In this document: positions 12,551 through 25,642 of the stretch, piece after piece
How positions within the stretch are numbered: position 1 is the first letter of the stretch
Layout of the letters: the number at the start of each line of letters is the position of its first letter
Origin: Diphasiastrum complanatum
Taxonomy: Eukaryota; Streptophyta; Lycopodiopsida; Lycopodiales; Lycopodiaceae
Direction: 5' to 3'
DNA: 64,000 nt
NCBI GenBank assembly: GCA_029204225.1
Contig: CM055101.1
Coordinates: 44,578,180 to 44,642,179, forward strand
The notes under the pieces: generated by a model
The model's database searches: none
What the model saw: only the letters and a program-made list of their open reading frames with translations
Told to the model about the DNA's origin: nothing
Program-made: the position numbers and the translations under genes

Positions 12551-13470
12551 TGTTGTAAAGCTGACTCGGGTGCACCCAACGTGCCCTGTAAGACTCTAAG
12601 GGGTGACACTCCCTAAGGTCCCAGAGCAAGTTAGAATGTCAAGGACTGAGCCTCCGACCTGTGGTGAGCCAGTCAAGTAGTCACAAAGTCATGAGCTAGC
12701 TCTGGAGCTCGAGTCATGGCCTAGTCAGGAAAGCAGGTTGATTCGGTCGCCGGGACGGCTCCCGGGACCCATGTCCGGGAGCCAGACTGATTCTGCCAGG
12801 CTTGCCAGGCTTAATCAGCAAAATAAAAACTAAGTCCTAAAAAGCGTGCTTTACCAGAAAGCACTATGTTTCAAACCAGAGGGGGTGCGCCGAATCACAG
12901 CAGAACTATAGGGGGAGTCCGGCAGACAGAAACTTGGGCAGCTCAACCAGCGCCAGGAATCCAGTCGCCAGGTCTCAGCTCCCTCTACCAGCACGAGCCA
13001 GGCACAATGCCCAGCACGTGTTGGTGGCCCCGAGACCGGTCAGTCTATGTATGAATGTAACCTCTTCCAAATCTAATAAAGTTGATCCTTGGGGATGATT
13101 ACCATTTCGGTTTCGCCTCCGGGACTGGTCCAAGTGGAAGGACCCTTACTACAACCTTTTTGCGTCGCTGGCGCCTAAGGGTCCCTGTCATCGACATGGG
13201 GCTTGCCGCTATGTCAATTGGTCAGTTTGGCGACCACTATGCCTTGGGTTTCATGTGTGGCTTGTCTTTGCCTTTGGTTACCTTTTGGGGACGGATTCTG
13301 AGTTGGCTTTCGGGTTGGTTGGGATTCCAGTTTTCTTAAGTCTGAATGGTTAAGCTTGTTACGTTTCTGAGTTGGCTTTTACGTAAGTGCATGATGGATG
13401 AATGTTAGACTTAAGCGCGTGTTGGGGAAACCGCTCAAGTCCCAGCGCCCTTTGAGGCACCGGCGCAACA
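12551..13470 (+). repeat. gypsy-1 3' LTR
   Basis: Same ends as the 5' LTR. The differences I found are transitions (for example CCAGG/CCGGG and GCGCC/GCACC) plus one missing base, in line with methyl-cytosine decay after a recent insertion. Confidence 0.95.
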
Positions 13471-13475
13471 GCTAG
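13471..13475. repeat. gypsy-1 target duplication, right copy (GCTAG)
   Basis: Exact match to 7187-7191. Confidence 0.95.
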
Positions 13476-14496
13476 GTTTGGTGCCCTTTTTCAAAACTGA
13501 TGCCCAGGAAAGGGCCTCTTCGTGTTGCTTCTCAATCTTGGTTTCTAGCTCCCGTAGCATGTTGGTGGTGGATTCCGAAGCTGCGGCCTGTTTGATTCCG
13601 ATGGATTGTTCGAGTGAGGCAACCTTGGACTGCAATAGCTTCTTCTCGTTGACCAAAGAAGTAACCGTTCCTTTCAGCTCTGAAATTTCATACCGCAAAA
13701 ATTGGAAATCTGCCTTGAATTGATCAATCTGCCAAGATGAGAAAAGTTCAATTGATTTAGAAGGCGTATACGGAATATTGGCTGTAGACTGTGGTGCCGT
13801 GAAGGAGGAAGAGTGAGCAATGGTAGGTGTGGGAAGAATAGGGTCAGAAGACAGAAGAGGAGCTGAATCAGGGGAGCTGCCATCAGAGAGGGGGGTGAGA
13901 GTTGTAGTAGGAGAGGGAGATGGGTCATCAAGGGGGTGAGGTGAAGTGGCAACGAGGGGGGGGGGGCTGGAATGACAATGGGGTGAGGTGAGAGATCAGC
14001 GAGGGGGTGAGGTGAGGGGGGTGACAAGGAGGGTTCAGCGAGGAGGATGGGTGAGGGGGTGGCAGCTAGGAGATCAGGGAGGTCAGCGGAGGGGGGGGGA
14101 TAGAGCAGCGAGGGGGGAAGGGGAAGGAACAGCGAGGGGGTTAGGGGAGGGAGCAGCGAGGGAAGGGGCAGCGAGGGGGCAAGAAGGAGCATCGAGGGAG
14201 GGGGCAGCAGCGAGGGAAGGGGCAGCAAGGGGGGAAGGAGCAACGAGGGAAGGAGCAGCAGCGAGGGAAGGGGCAGCGAGGGGGGAAGGAGCAGCGAGGA
14301 GGTTACAGGAAGGGGCAGCGAGGGAAGGAGAAGGAGAAGGAGCAGCGAGGGAAGGAGAGGGAGCAGCGAGGGGGTTAGGGGAAGGGGCAGCGAGGGGAGG
14401 TGAGTGGTGAGTGAGGGAGGTGAGTGAGGAGGTGGCTGGGGATCGTGCTGATCTACGAGCAGGGGCGCGAGGAGGAGCTGCCATGGAGCAGCGAGG

Positions 14497-14498
<2 letters not shown>

Positions 14499-14583
<85 letters not shown>
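14499..14583. repeat. (GA)n microsatellite at the 5' end of LINE-1
   Basis: About 42 GA units begin a few bases upstream of the ORF1 start of LINE-1. A 74-bp unique spacer separates it from the tail of the next LINE. Confidence 0.9.
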
Positions 14584-14585
<2 letters not shown>

Positions 14586-14657
14586 CATGAATAATCTGAC
14601 TGCTAAAGAATATTTGCTATTTGGGACCCATTCATTTGTTAAGGAAGTGTCGATTAT

Positions 14658-15319
14658 AGAGAGAGAGAGAGAAAGAAAGAAAGAAAGCTTTATTAATGTC
14701 TTTTCCATGCCAAAAGGCATGTAAGACCAAAAGGAGTACATGTCAAGTATGTGAAAACCATGGGAGCCTATATAAACATCTCCAAGAAAAACTATGCATA
14801 AAAGAGAAATGAGTAATATAACTGTAAACTACAAACTGCTATAAATGAATCGTCTAATGTAGTCATGGGTACCAGAAGGAAGGGCAGTGGTAGAGATGCC
14901 AAGTGTGCTAAGAATTCTGGAGGCCTAAGAAAACCAAGCCACATGGTAGCCCTGACTGTGAAGATGCTGAGATGAAATGAGAGCAGCATGAGTATATCTT
15001 TGCTCAGAAGACTGGAACGCATTGACGCGCTGAATATATGTGATGAGCTGGAGTAAGGCATCAAGGTACATGGGCGGGACCGCAAACTCAGCAAGGATGA
15101 TCTGATGTGGTACTGAAGGCTTAGCCCGAATCATGCGTGAAAGCATAGTGATCTGTAACCGTGAGATACTAGTCCAGTCAGATGAGGTAAGGCCCGTGCA
15201 CCATGCAGCCGATGCATATAGAGCTGTAGGAGAAACAACGGTGTATAAAAGCCGACACTTACTCGAGGCATCTCGAATAGACTTACGGAAGCAAAATCTC
15301 TCCATCTGGGCAAGGGATG
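14658..15319 (-). mobile_element. LINE array unit A (3' fragment with internal deletion)
   Basis: Tail (GA)n/(GAAA)n at 14658-14686, then hairpin 14698-14727 and part of the 3' UTR. At about 14837 the sequence jumps straight into the C-terminal part of RT (region of 'YIRRFIYRAYLD' in the sister units), deleting the zinc knuckle and tail; the join shares the bases CTATAAATGAAT. It runs back to AQMERFCFRKSIRD and stops at 15320, where the tail of unit B begins. Confidence 0.8.
14698..14727 (-). other. Unit A 3' hairpin
   Basis: GTCTT/AAGAC outer stem and ATGCC/GGCAT inner stem, identical in form to LINE-1. Confidence 0.7.
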
Positions 15320-16478
15320 AAAGAAGAAAGAAAGAAAGCTTTATTAATGTCTTTTCCATGCCAAAAGGCATATAAGACAAATAAGTACATATCAAGTATG
15401 TGGACCAGCTGGGAGCGTATGGAAAACGTCTCCAGAAAACTGAAAGAAAAGCATATATAATAAATTCAAACACAATTATCAGTGTTAACTAAACCAAAAG
15501 GTAGAAAGCAAGAAATGGCTATATATAATGGAAGCAAGTCGTAGATCAAGTCCTGGAGGTAACACTGCTATTGCTGCTGCTGCTGCTACTGAAGAAAGAT
15601 GTAATACAAGCTGCAGTGGTGAGTGAAGCTGAGATCTGCTGCCGATGTCGAATGTAGGGAGGACGTCTCCTCGTAGTAGGCCGAAGAGATCTGCTGCAAG
15701 GCAATGCTGGGAGGTGCGCTGCCTCTAATCTCTGTGGAAAGTCGTGTCTTCTTCCTCGTCATCATCATCTAAGTCTGGGACTGGTCGTGAACGTCGTCTG
15801 GAGAAAAAGGAGGTAATCTGAAGTTGTGTGTCAGGAGCAATCTGATGCCGAGGCTGGAGATCCTGTCGTAATAGAACAAGCAATGGTATCTCCCACGAAT
15901 CTCATAATAAGCTGGGCAAATGAAAACAAAATGCTCCTCTGGCTTTACTACCCCTAGGGAACAAAGCTGGCAGATCCTGTCCTCTCGTGGGGTACCCTGA
16001 AACCGGCCAGTCTCAATCTCAAGCTGGCGTGAAGAGACACGAAGCTGACCCAATATGAATCTGAGACCATGTGATAGTCCAGATCGTAGGTACAGTGGTA
16101 GCAGTGGGGACCCTGATACATCTGTCTCCAGAAAAGGAAGCTGATAAAAGTCGGGTTTGACACCCAACTAACCATTCCAGGCTCGATCCAGGTAAGCTCT
16201 ATAAATGAATCGTCTGATGTAGTCATGGGTACCAGAAGGAAGGGCAGTGGTAGAGATGCCGAGTGTGCTAAGAAGTCTGGAGGCCTGAGAAAACCAAGCC
16301 ACATGGTAGCCCTGACTGTGAAGATGCTGAGATGAAATGAGAGCATCCTAAGTATATCTCTGCTCAGAAGACTGGAACGCACTGACGTGCTGAATATATG
16401 TGATGAGCTGGAGTAAGGCATCAAGGTACATGGGCGGGACCGCAAACTCAGCAAGGATGATCTGATGTGGTACTGAAG
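15320..16478 (-). mobile_element. LINE array unit B (5'-truncated)
   Basis: GAAA-rich tail, hairpin at 15349-15378, 3' UTR, then the ORF2 tail with QLQITSFF (15803-15826), the zinc knuckle CQLC...HFVFIC and part of RT's C-terminal region. Relative to units C and D it lacks about 90 bp near 15868, with GAACA-like microhomology at the join. It ends inside PSVPHQIILAEF; the sequence then switches, within a shared AAGGC, into the 3' UTR of unit C. Confidence 0.82.
15349..15378 (-). other. Unit B 3' hairpin
   Basis: Same two-part stem as LINE-1 (GTCTT/AAGAC and ATGCC/GGCAT). Confidence 0.7.
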
Positions 16479-17869
16479 GCATATAAGACAAATAAGTACA
16501 TATCAAGTATGTGGACCAGTTGGGAGCGTATGAAAAACGTCTCCAGAAAACTGAAAGAAAAGCATATAGAATAAATTCAAACACAATTATCAGTGTTAAC
16601 TAAACCAAAAGGTAGAAAGCAAGAAATGGCTATATATAATGGAAGCAAGCCGCAGATCAAATCTTGGAGGTAACACTGCTATTGCTGCTGCTGCTGCTAC
16701 TGAAGAAAGATATAATACAAGCTGCAGTGGGGAGTGAAGTTGAGATCTGCTGCCGATGTAGAATGTAGGGAGGACGTCTCCTCGTAGTAGGCCGAAGAGG
16801 TCTGGCTGCAAGGCAATGCTGGGAGGTGCGCTGCCTCTAATCTCTGTGGAAAGCCGTGTCTTCATCCTCGTCATCATCATCTAAGTCTGGGACTGGTCGT
16901 GAACGTCGTCTGGAGAAAAAGGAGGTAATCTAAAGCTGTGTGTCAGGAGCAATCTGATGCTGAGGCTGGAGATCCCGTCGTAATAGAAACATCTCTCGGA
17001 CGATAAGTGCAACACAACGTGGATCCTCATATGTAACAAGTGAGCGCAAAGTAACTGGTGTGTCCTTGAACAAGCAATTGTATCTCCCACGAATCTCATA
17101 ATAAGCTGGGCAAATGAAAATAAAATGCTCCTCTGTCTCTACTACCCCTAGGGAACAAAGCTGGCAGATCCTGTCCTCTCGTGGGGTACCCTGAAACCGG
17201 CCAGTCTCAATCTCAAGCTGGCGTGAAGAGACACGAAGCTGACCCAATATGAATCTGAGACCATGTGATAGTCAAGGTCGTAGGTACAGTGGTAGCAGTG
17301 GGGACCCTGATACATCTGTCTCCAAAAAATGAAGCCGATAAAAGTCGGGTTTGACACCCAATTGACCATTCCAGGCTCGATCCAGGTAAGCTCTATAAAT
17401 GAATCGTCTGATGTAGTCATGGGTACCAGAAGGAAGGGCAGTGGTAGAGATGCCGAGTGTGCTAAGAAGTCTGGAGGCCTGAGAAAACCAAGCCACATGG
17501 TAGCCCTGACTGTGAAGATGCTGAGATGAAATGCGAGCAGCCTGAGTATATCTCTGCTCAGAAGATTGGAACGCACTGACGTGCTGAATATATGTGATGA
17601 GCTGGAGTAAGGCATCAAGGTACATGGGAGGGACCGCAAACTCAGCAAGGATGATCTGATGTGGTACTGAAGGCTTAGCCCGAATCATGCGTGAAAGCAT
17701 GGTGATCTGTAACCGTGAGATACTAGTCCAGTCAGATGAGGTAAGGTCCGTGCACCATGCAGCCGATGCATATAGGGCTGTAGGAGAAACAATGGTGTCA
17801 AAAAGCCGACACTTACTCGAGGCATCTCGAATAGACTTACGGAAGCAAAATCTCTCCATCTGGGCAAGG
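16479..17869 (-). mobile_element. LINE array unit C (lost its 3' tip, 5'-truncated)
   Basis: It starts inside the right arm of the 3' hairpin (GGCATATAAGAC), so the loop, left arm and tail were removed by the join with unit B. It carries 3' UTR, ORF2 tail (with the Gln of the ITSFF motif changed to a TAG), the zinc knuckle and RT C-terminus, and ends at AQMERFCFRKSIRD. The junction with the tail of unit D is almost identical to the A/B junction at 15320. Confidence 0.82.
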
Positions 17870-20419
<2,550 letters not shown>

Positions 20420-20849
20420 AGTGCCATATCTAGAGGATTTGGAATAGTCCTGATATGGTAGAACGGCTCTCTAGTGTTCGAGGTTGTTGGTTATGCCTCG
20501 ATTTAATTCCATGTCAAGGCCAATAACCTTGAGAGGACCTAGACACTCCTATTGAGAAATGTGGAGCAGTGCATGGCGTGTGACGGTCGTATGCATGAGG
20601 ACGACATGGGATATATGACCTATGCTTAGATGATTACCCCTATGTATACAGGTAGGGACTCGCCCTCCTCCATTCTCAGCTTTTGGCTCTTGGTTGCCAG
20701 TTTCTCTCCTCTTCTTAGGTATTCACTTGCCATGGCTCGGGGGTGAGGTGTTCGGATACATCTCAGTTGGATGGGTGGTTTGGCTCCCACTAGTCTCTTG
20801 GTGTGTCAATCCTGTCCTCATCTTAGTAGTCTTCCTGGTGGTTTTTACA
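20420..20849 (+). mobile_element. LTR, plus strand, same family as 817-1099
   Basis: The start is clipped (it opens at TGCCATATC rather than TGTTATGGCC) and the end is TTTTTACA. It shares long blocks with the reverse complement of 817-1099 but has about 150 bp more in the middle (about 20517-20665). A primer-like site TGGTATTAGAGC follows at 20851-20862, so it was a 5' LTR; the interior is gone. Confidence 0.7.
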
Positions 20850-20850
20850 T

Positions 20851-20862
20851 TGGTATTAGAGC
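20851..20862 (+). other. Primer-binding site remnant
   Basis: TGGTATTAGAGC is the tRNA-Met type with one change. The LINE-2 fragment starts a few bases later. Confidence 0.6.
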
Positions 20863-21203
20863 TCGGCTAAGATGCTGGAAGCACTTTGTCCCAAAGCATG
20901 TAATCTCCTAGATTTTGCCTTTGAACTCACTGCAAACTGAAGTATAGTACCATATAGCTTTGCGAGATGCCCAACTATGATAGTGTGGTAGTTACCAGGA
21001 ATCATGGGGTCACCATTTTTATGAATAGGGTGGATGATGTTAGTGCACCAGGATGATGGGAAGCCAGGGACAACTGCGGAATTGAGGAGAGTGGCTAGTG
21101 TGGGAGCAAGGAGGTTGGGAGCATAGGTTAGGAGTTCGGATTCAAGGTCTTCGATATCTCTCGCTTATGGGGCTTCATTCTCTTGATGGCCGCAAGTACC
21201 ATG

Positions 21204-22435
21204 TCAGAGGTGAAGACGTTTAAGGTCATCTAGGAGAGGTGGTGGAGCATGAGGGATAAACTCATGCCAAAAAGCGTCGGAGGAAGAGTTGAAGAGAAGG
21301 TCAACAAGACGTTTTCCTTCAGAGTCATCATAGACGTGCTTTTTATGGTGGAGTGTACGACGGTAAGAGCATTGGGAGGAACGGAGAAGGCGAGGAGCAT
21401 GAGTACGTGCATGGGTGACAAGATGATGAAGAGAGCTATATTCGGCATCATACCATGGGGGGTGTAGAGGACGGAGCAGTGAAGAATGTGTGGATTTGCC
21501 TTTATGGGGATTAGAAGGAAAGGCTAGAGAAGCGACAATATGAAGTGAGGTGGTAGGGAAGGCAGTTTGTGTCTCAACTGTACTATCATGGGGAAAGGAG
21601 TATAGTAAGGAGGCCAGACGGGTAAGCATGGGGTGGGACAATGACTGGGGGGGTTGGGAGGTTGCCAATAGCAAAAGAGAGGAAAGAGTGATCAAAGAGG
21701 GTTGTGGGAGATATATGAAAATAGAGATGAGACGTATACCCCATGAGATAATCAACAACACGATGTCCGCCACTCTGAGGTTGACAAGTATAGCTGCCTG
21801 ATTTCGGCCAACAAGTATATCTGCCTGACTTCGGCTAACTCATGGGCTCTCCAAATTGTAATAAGTACTCACCATACGGGGTAAATCCTGGTAACACCCA
21901 TCTCATCACTGTTGAGGGCATGAACGCGGAGCTGGTCAGTGGTGTCATAAAACTTTGACTGTCGTAAGGAGGTTCTGGCATTAAAATCCCCAGCAAGGAA
22001 AATATACCCTCTCTCTGCGAATCTGACAATATCCAATCAGAGATTAAGGTAGGGTGAACCTATGCCCTTAAAGGATGAAGACTCTGGAGGAAGATAACAT
22101 GCCGCAACAAAGAGGTCCAGTGCATGCTCGTCATGTCTGATAAACTCGATGCTCGGGTGAAGAGACTCCCTGTATCAACCCCTCTGGATCCATGACCACT
22201 AGTTGATCTAGTCTCAGCTCTATACACAGAATCCCAATTTGTATCCTGGGAAAGTGGGTAGTCCTCTCTCTTGACTCTCATGGGCCTCCATGAAAAGCAA
22301 TAAATCTCGGCCAGTGATGAAATCAATCAAGTCTCCAGCTGTGGATGATGAGTGTATACCATCACAGATCCATACTCCAATTTGGGGATGGTGTGGATGG
22401 GCCGGGGTACTCCCGAACCCGGGAACCCCAAATCC
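21204..22435 (-). pseudogene. LINE-2 ORF2 endonuclease region, broken
   Basis: From just after the UAG at 22436-22438 the frame reads a linker, then GVWICDG (the Asn of WNCDG changed to Ile), MEAHESQERGLP-like text, and a GDFNARTS-like site with a frameshift. Further down, DYLMG and SDHSF equivalents are recognisable near 21700-21780, and the fragment 21204-21773 keeps the region between endonuclease and RT. Multiple frameshifts and a lost active-site residue make it inactive. Confidence 0.7.
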
Positions 22436-22560
22436 CTAGCACTGAGAACTGCTAGGAGTGCTATAAAGAAAGTGCACCCGTCCATCAGTACCCCGAGGCC
22501 CCCAAATCCCTAGCACTGAGAATTGCTAGGAGTGCTATAAGAAAAGTGCACCCATCCATC
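22424..22560. repeat. 74-bp tandem duplication over the ORF1 stop of LINE-2
   Basis: The block beginning CCCCAAATCCCTAGCACTGA occurs at about 22425 and again at about 22499 with few differences, duplicating the end of ORF1 and its UAG. Confidence 0.8.
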
Positions 22561-23334
22561 CTGATAGATAACCTGTTTGCCAGACTCACGGGCCTCCTGG
22601 AAGGCCTTACGTCTCTCCTCCACCTGGATATATGTGAGGTCGTCATCCATATAAATAGTGGTACCACGTAGCTTAGCTCTACACCGCAAAGCTTCTCTGC
22701 AACTCTCCAAGGAAGTAAAACGGATACTAAGTGTGGCTGCATCTCTGGTGGTCCTCCATGCAGCATCTAGTCCGTCTGTCATGTGCCCTAGTGTGGTGTC
22801 AAGGAAGTGTTTGGCTTCAGCCATGGCACCCTGTGTATCCGGGATCCCACGAACCCTAATGTTGTGGGCTTTTTGGTCTCGGGATTTTTCTTCCAAAATG
22901 GTGGTTGAAATGACTGAGGAGATGGGGGCTCTTGGTTTGATGCCTTTCTTCAAAATTGATGCCCAAGAAAGGGCCTCTTCTTTCTGCTTCTTGATCTTGT
23001 TTTCCAATTCCCGTATCATCGTGCTAGTGGATTCCGAAATTGCAACTTGTTTGGTCCCAATTGATTGCTCGAGTGATGCGAATTTTGATTGCAACAAGTT
23101 CTTTTCATTGATCGGAGAGGTTACTATTCCCTTCAGCTGAGAGATTTCTTGCTTCAAAGTCTGGAAATCTGCCTTAATCTGATTGTTTTGCCAAGATGAA
23201 AAGTTCCGTTTATTTAGAGGGTGTGTATGGGATATTTGGTGTAGGTTGTGGTTCTTGAAGGGAAGAGGAGCTGGCAGTAGAAGCATAGGTGATAGGTATG
23301 GGAAGGAGCCCAATAGGAGGGATAGAAGAAGCAT
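22510..23334 (-). pseudogene. LINE-2 ORF1 (RNA-binding protein), best preserved in the window
   Basis: 274 open codons. A coiled coil (about residues 50-115: LKQEISQLKG, NEKNLLQSKFASLEQS, RELENKIKKQKEEAL) is followed by an RRM-like domain (NIRVRGIPDTQG to RFTSLESCREALR, about 155-220) and a C-terminal basic block (YMDDDLTYIQVEERRKAFQ, about 225-250), ending SNSQC then TAG at 22510-22512. This order matches L1/Tx1-type ORF1 proteins. The extreme N-terminus, Pro-rich in LINE-1, is out of frame (MAPWCPTPSPC near 23465). Because the parent element is truncated, it is classed as a relic although this part is open. Confidence 0.75.
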
Positions 23335-23499
23335 TAGAAAAAGGATTAGAACGAGGGAAGGAGGGTAGAAGAATCAGTGGGGAGGGTAGGACAATCAGAG
23401 GGGCTGGGTAGAGGGAGCAGCAGGCAGCGCTGCCGCATCAACAGGGGGAGGGTGTGGGGCACCATGGAGCCATGGCGGGGGAGTAGGGCATGAGGGAGT

Positions 23500-24090
23500 A
23501 GGGCTTTATTAATGTCTTTTCAATGCCAAAAGGCATGTAAGACTAGTAAATGTAAATGTCAAGTATGTGGGAACAATGGGAGCGTATGAAATGTCTTCGA
23601 CACGGTGACGAAAGAAACATGTCTAAATGCTATGAATTGAAATAACGAGATGAAATATATATGAGCATAATGAATGTAAAAAATGAGGTATAGCACTATC
23701 ATCATGTCTTGTTGATGCTATAGAAGGATGTGATATGAGCTGTAATATGAGGTAAGTCTAGTATCCGCCGATGTCGTCTAGGAGGATGAGATGTGTCTCC
23801 TCATGATAAGTCGGATAGCTCGAGCTGCAACATGACTATGAGTGGTGTGTTGTTTTTGATGTCTATGAACAGGTACATCATCATCATCATCATCATCACC
23901 AGACTATGGATCCTGTGGTCTTCTCCTGGAGAAGAAAGAGGTAATCGGAGGCTGAGAGCTGAGATGACTCTGTTGAGCTATCTGACATACATCTTGTCGT
24001 AGTAGGAACATCTCTCGTATCATAAGTTTAACATCGCAGGAGTCCTCATATGCTATGAGCGATCGTAGTGTAGTGGGCATGTTGTGAAAT
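23500..24090 (-). mobile_element. LINE-3: short 3' LINE fragment
   Basis: Hairpin at 23514-23543, 3' UTR and ORF2 C-terminal tail (TLRSLIAYED, MIREMFLLRQD, QPPITSFF at 23931-23954, SFFSRRR). It is 5'-truncated at about 24085 within the zinc-knuckle-to-tail region. Closer to LINE-1 and LINE-C than to the array units. It directly follows the 5' end of LINE-2 with only a GGGA-like trace as tail. Confidence 0.8.
23514..23543 (-). other. LINE-3 3' hairpin
   Basis: GTCTT/AAGAC (outer, with GT in place of AT on the right internal loop) and ATGCC/GGCAT (inner). Confidence 0.65.
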
Positions 24091-24149
24091 AGGCCTAAAA
24101 GGTCCATATTCAGAAGATCAAGGTTATGGTTTTCAACACTTCCAAACGA

Positions 24150-24790
24150 TTCTTCCACATTCATTCTGTCTAGATGGATAGCCTACTGAGATTGTCTCAT
24201 CTTGTACCTACTTAGGCATTTTTCCTCTTTATGGGACATGTTTTTTGTATGAGTACAGCAGTCGTGGATCAGCTCGAAAGGTCAGACAACTTTGGTTAAG
24301 ATGGAGAGGCTTTGCTTTTGGAGACACATTAGAGATATCGACAATAAGTGTCATATTTTTGACTCCTTGTTCACCCCAATGGTTATGTGTGTGGTGGAGG
24401 TTTGACGTACAGGACTCACACCAGTTCTCTTACCTCTAAGTCAGCATGTTATCTCGGTTGATTTGTGGAAAGCCCTTGGTCCCACAGCAGATTGTTCTCG
24501 CTAAGTTTGTTGTTTTCCTCTTTAGGTTGGGCCATTTTCAGAGTTATCATCTATCTCCAAAGGATCGTATTGTTTGGGGGAGCGTGTCAAATATCCATCT
24601 CTTGCATTTACAGCTCCTCGAAAGCTCCATGAGCAAGGACATCCTATTGTCATTGAGTTCACAAGTCACAAGACTCCCAGACCTGTTTGGTATTTCCATC
24701 TCACACGTTCTTGAGGGCACACACATTCATTAGACATTTCAAGATAGTTCGGGCTGGTTCCTTGGACATCAAGTGGACATCATATTACAA
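24150..24790 (+). pseudogene. LINE-4: inverted, strongly decayed RT C-terminal fragment
   Basis: Opposite orientation to every other LINE here. Plus-strand translation gives, with frame slips, EIVSSCTYLGIF, WRGFAFGDTLE (for MERFCFRKLIRD), MLSRLICGKPLVPQQIVLAKF (for MLSRMIRAKPSVPHQIILAEF) and DLFGISISHVLEGTH (for FGISITELPSGTH). The order of motifs is correct, so it is one contiguous relic and far older than its neighbours. Confidence 0.65.
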
Positions 24791-24815
24791 TAATATGACC
24801 TGAAAAGTGATCAAA

Positions 24816-25642
24816 CTAGCTTTTAAGAAACATTGCTGGACCGGCAATAAAACGTGAAATAAGCTCTGTAGGATGAAGATCAGTAAAAAGGTAGGAAAGC
24901 TCAATAAACTGATCAATATAAGCGGTCAAATCACTAGTATGGCGAAGGCTACGAAACAGATCACGTTGGCGAACCAACCACTGTGGGTCAATCATAGCCA
25001 TACGAAGATCATGACGAAAAGTAGGCCATATATGTAACCCCTCATGAGTAGGCTCAGAGCGATAAACACGCCACCAAGTCTGAGCTCTACCATCTAAATG
25101 TAATGCGGCCAACTGCACTTTCTAGGTTTCAGTCTTGGGATATATAAGAAAATAGGTCTCTAGTTCAGAGAACCAATTTTCCAAGATATTCCCGTCAGAC
25201 AAACCGGAATAAGTAGTAAGCTGGATGCGATCACGAAGATCACGAGCAAAATGGGGCTCAGGATTACCTGAAAAAGTAGGAGAAGGAAATCCTGGTGGTG
25301 AGGAGGGAAATCCAGGTGGTGGTACAGAAGACCCGAAGGGAGACCAAACGTACTATCAAAAGCACCTCCTGAAGATGAAGCAGGAGCAGGCGTACTCAAA
25401 GTAGGAAATAAAGGTGCTTTACTAGGATGATGAAGAATGTCTGAGGGGATGGTATCCCCTTGTGGTAGGATAGTCTCAAGGCTGGAAAGAACACGATCAA
25501 TATGACTCTCAAGGTGATCCATGCGGGCAGCAATATGTGTAAAACGATCATCTAAAGAGCTCTGCGTGGGTTTTCTGATGAATAAGTCGCCATAGGGACT
25601 AAGGAAGAGACAAAACCTGAGGGAGAGGACGTTTGTCGTCAC
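24816..25642 (-). pseudogene. gypsy-3a Gag, broken
   Basis: Minus strand. The upstream part (25642-25160) has a coiled-coil-like region DRFTHIAARMDHLESHID and Pro/Ser-rich text; a frameshift leads to the retrotransposon gag core (25118-24816) with LAALHLDGRAQTWWRVY, FRHDLRMAMIDPQW and RQRDLFRSLRHTSDL. The homologous Gag at 63468-64000 has nearly the same core. The rest of gag and all of pol are missing; the relic stops at the LINE-4 fragment. Confidence 0.8.

Larger units (their letters stand above)
7192..13470 (+). mobile_element. gypsy-1: complete Ty3/gypsy chromovirus lacking gag
   Basis: 6,279 bp with two LTRs of 921 and 920 bp, a tRNA-Met primer site, a polypurine tract, a 5-bp target duplication and a pol gene with chromodomain. 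I counted about five substitutions, all transitions, and one 1-bp indel between the LTRs (about 99.4% identity), so the insertion is recent. No gag reading frame exists between the primer site and the protease (8128-8826), where a capsid gene of about 1 kb would be expected. The element would need capsid supplied in trans. Confidence 0.95.
6767..14484 (-). pseudogene. LINE-1 ORF1, interrupted by gypsy-1
   Basis: The RNA-binding ORF1 protein is in two parts: codons from 14484 to 13471, then from 7191 to 6767, with gypsy-1 between. The N-terminus (from MAAPPRAPARR) is a Pro/Ala/Ser repeat region with frame slips. A coiled coil follows (13476-13698, SLVNEKKLLQSKVASLEQS). After the insertion come an RRM-like segment (NIRVRVV...RFTSLESRRDALR) and a C-terminal block YMDDDLTYIQVEERRKAF, close to the ORF1 of LINE-2. 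A TGA at about 6830 (after ESGR) and the insertion break it. The terminal codons read SSSQC then TAG at 6767-6769. The layout resembles L1/Tx1 ORF1 proteins. Confidence 0.8.
2809..14498 (-). mobile_element. LINE-1: non-LTR retrotransposon, split by gypsy-1
   Basis: A near full-length minus-strand LINE of about 5.4 kb once gypsy-1 (7192-13470) is removed. Order from the 5' end: ORF1 (from 14484), an in-frame UAG, ORF2 (endonuclease, RT, zinc knuckle, tail), a 3' UTR, a terminal hairpin at 2910-2939, then the GGGA microsatellite. A (GA)n tract at 14499-14583 abuts the 5' end, so the element has microsatellite on both sides. ORF1 style (coiled coil plus RRM-like domain) and the APE-type nuclease suggest the L1/Tx1 group; the clade is an inference. 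Frameshifts and stops show this copy is dead. Confidence 0.88.
20870..23490 (-). mobile_element. LINE-2: 3'-truncated LINE with ORF1 and part of ORF2
   Basis: Minus strand. It keeps ORF1, the ORF1/ORF2 junction, most of the endonuclease and the first part of RT, then ends abruptly at 20870 next to an LTR remnant, so zinc knuckle, tail and 3' end are missing. About 75-80% similar by eye to LINE-1 over the shared part. Endonuclease and linker pieces (21204-22440) are broken by several frameshifts. Confidence 0.85.

Noticed and set aside
13674-14741. A 355-codon minus-strand frame rich in Leu, Ser and Pro
   Set aside because: It is the wrong frame across the ORF1 low-complexity region and the (GA)n tract, which reads as endless Ser-Leu; not a protein gene.
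24245-24439. Independent small plus-strand gene
   Set aside because: Motif order identifies it as part of the inverted LINE-4 relic.
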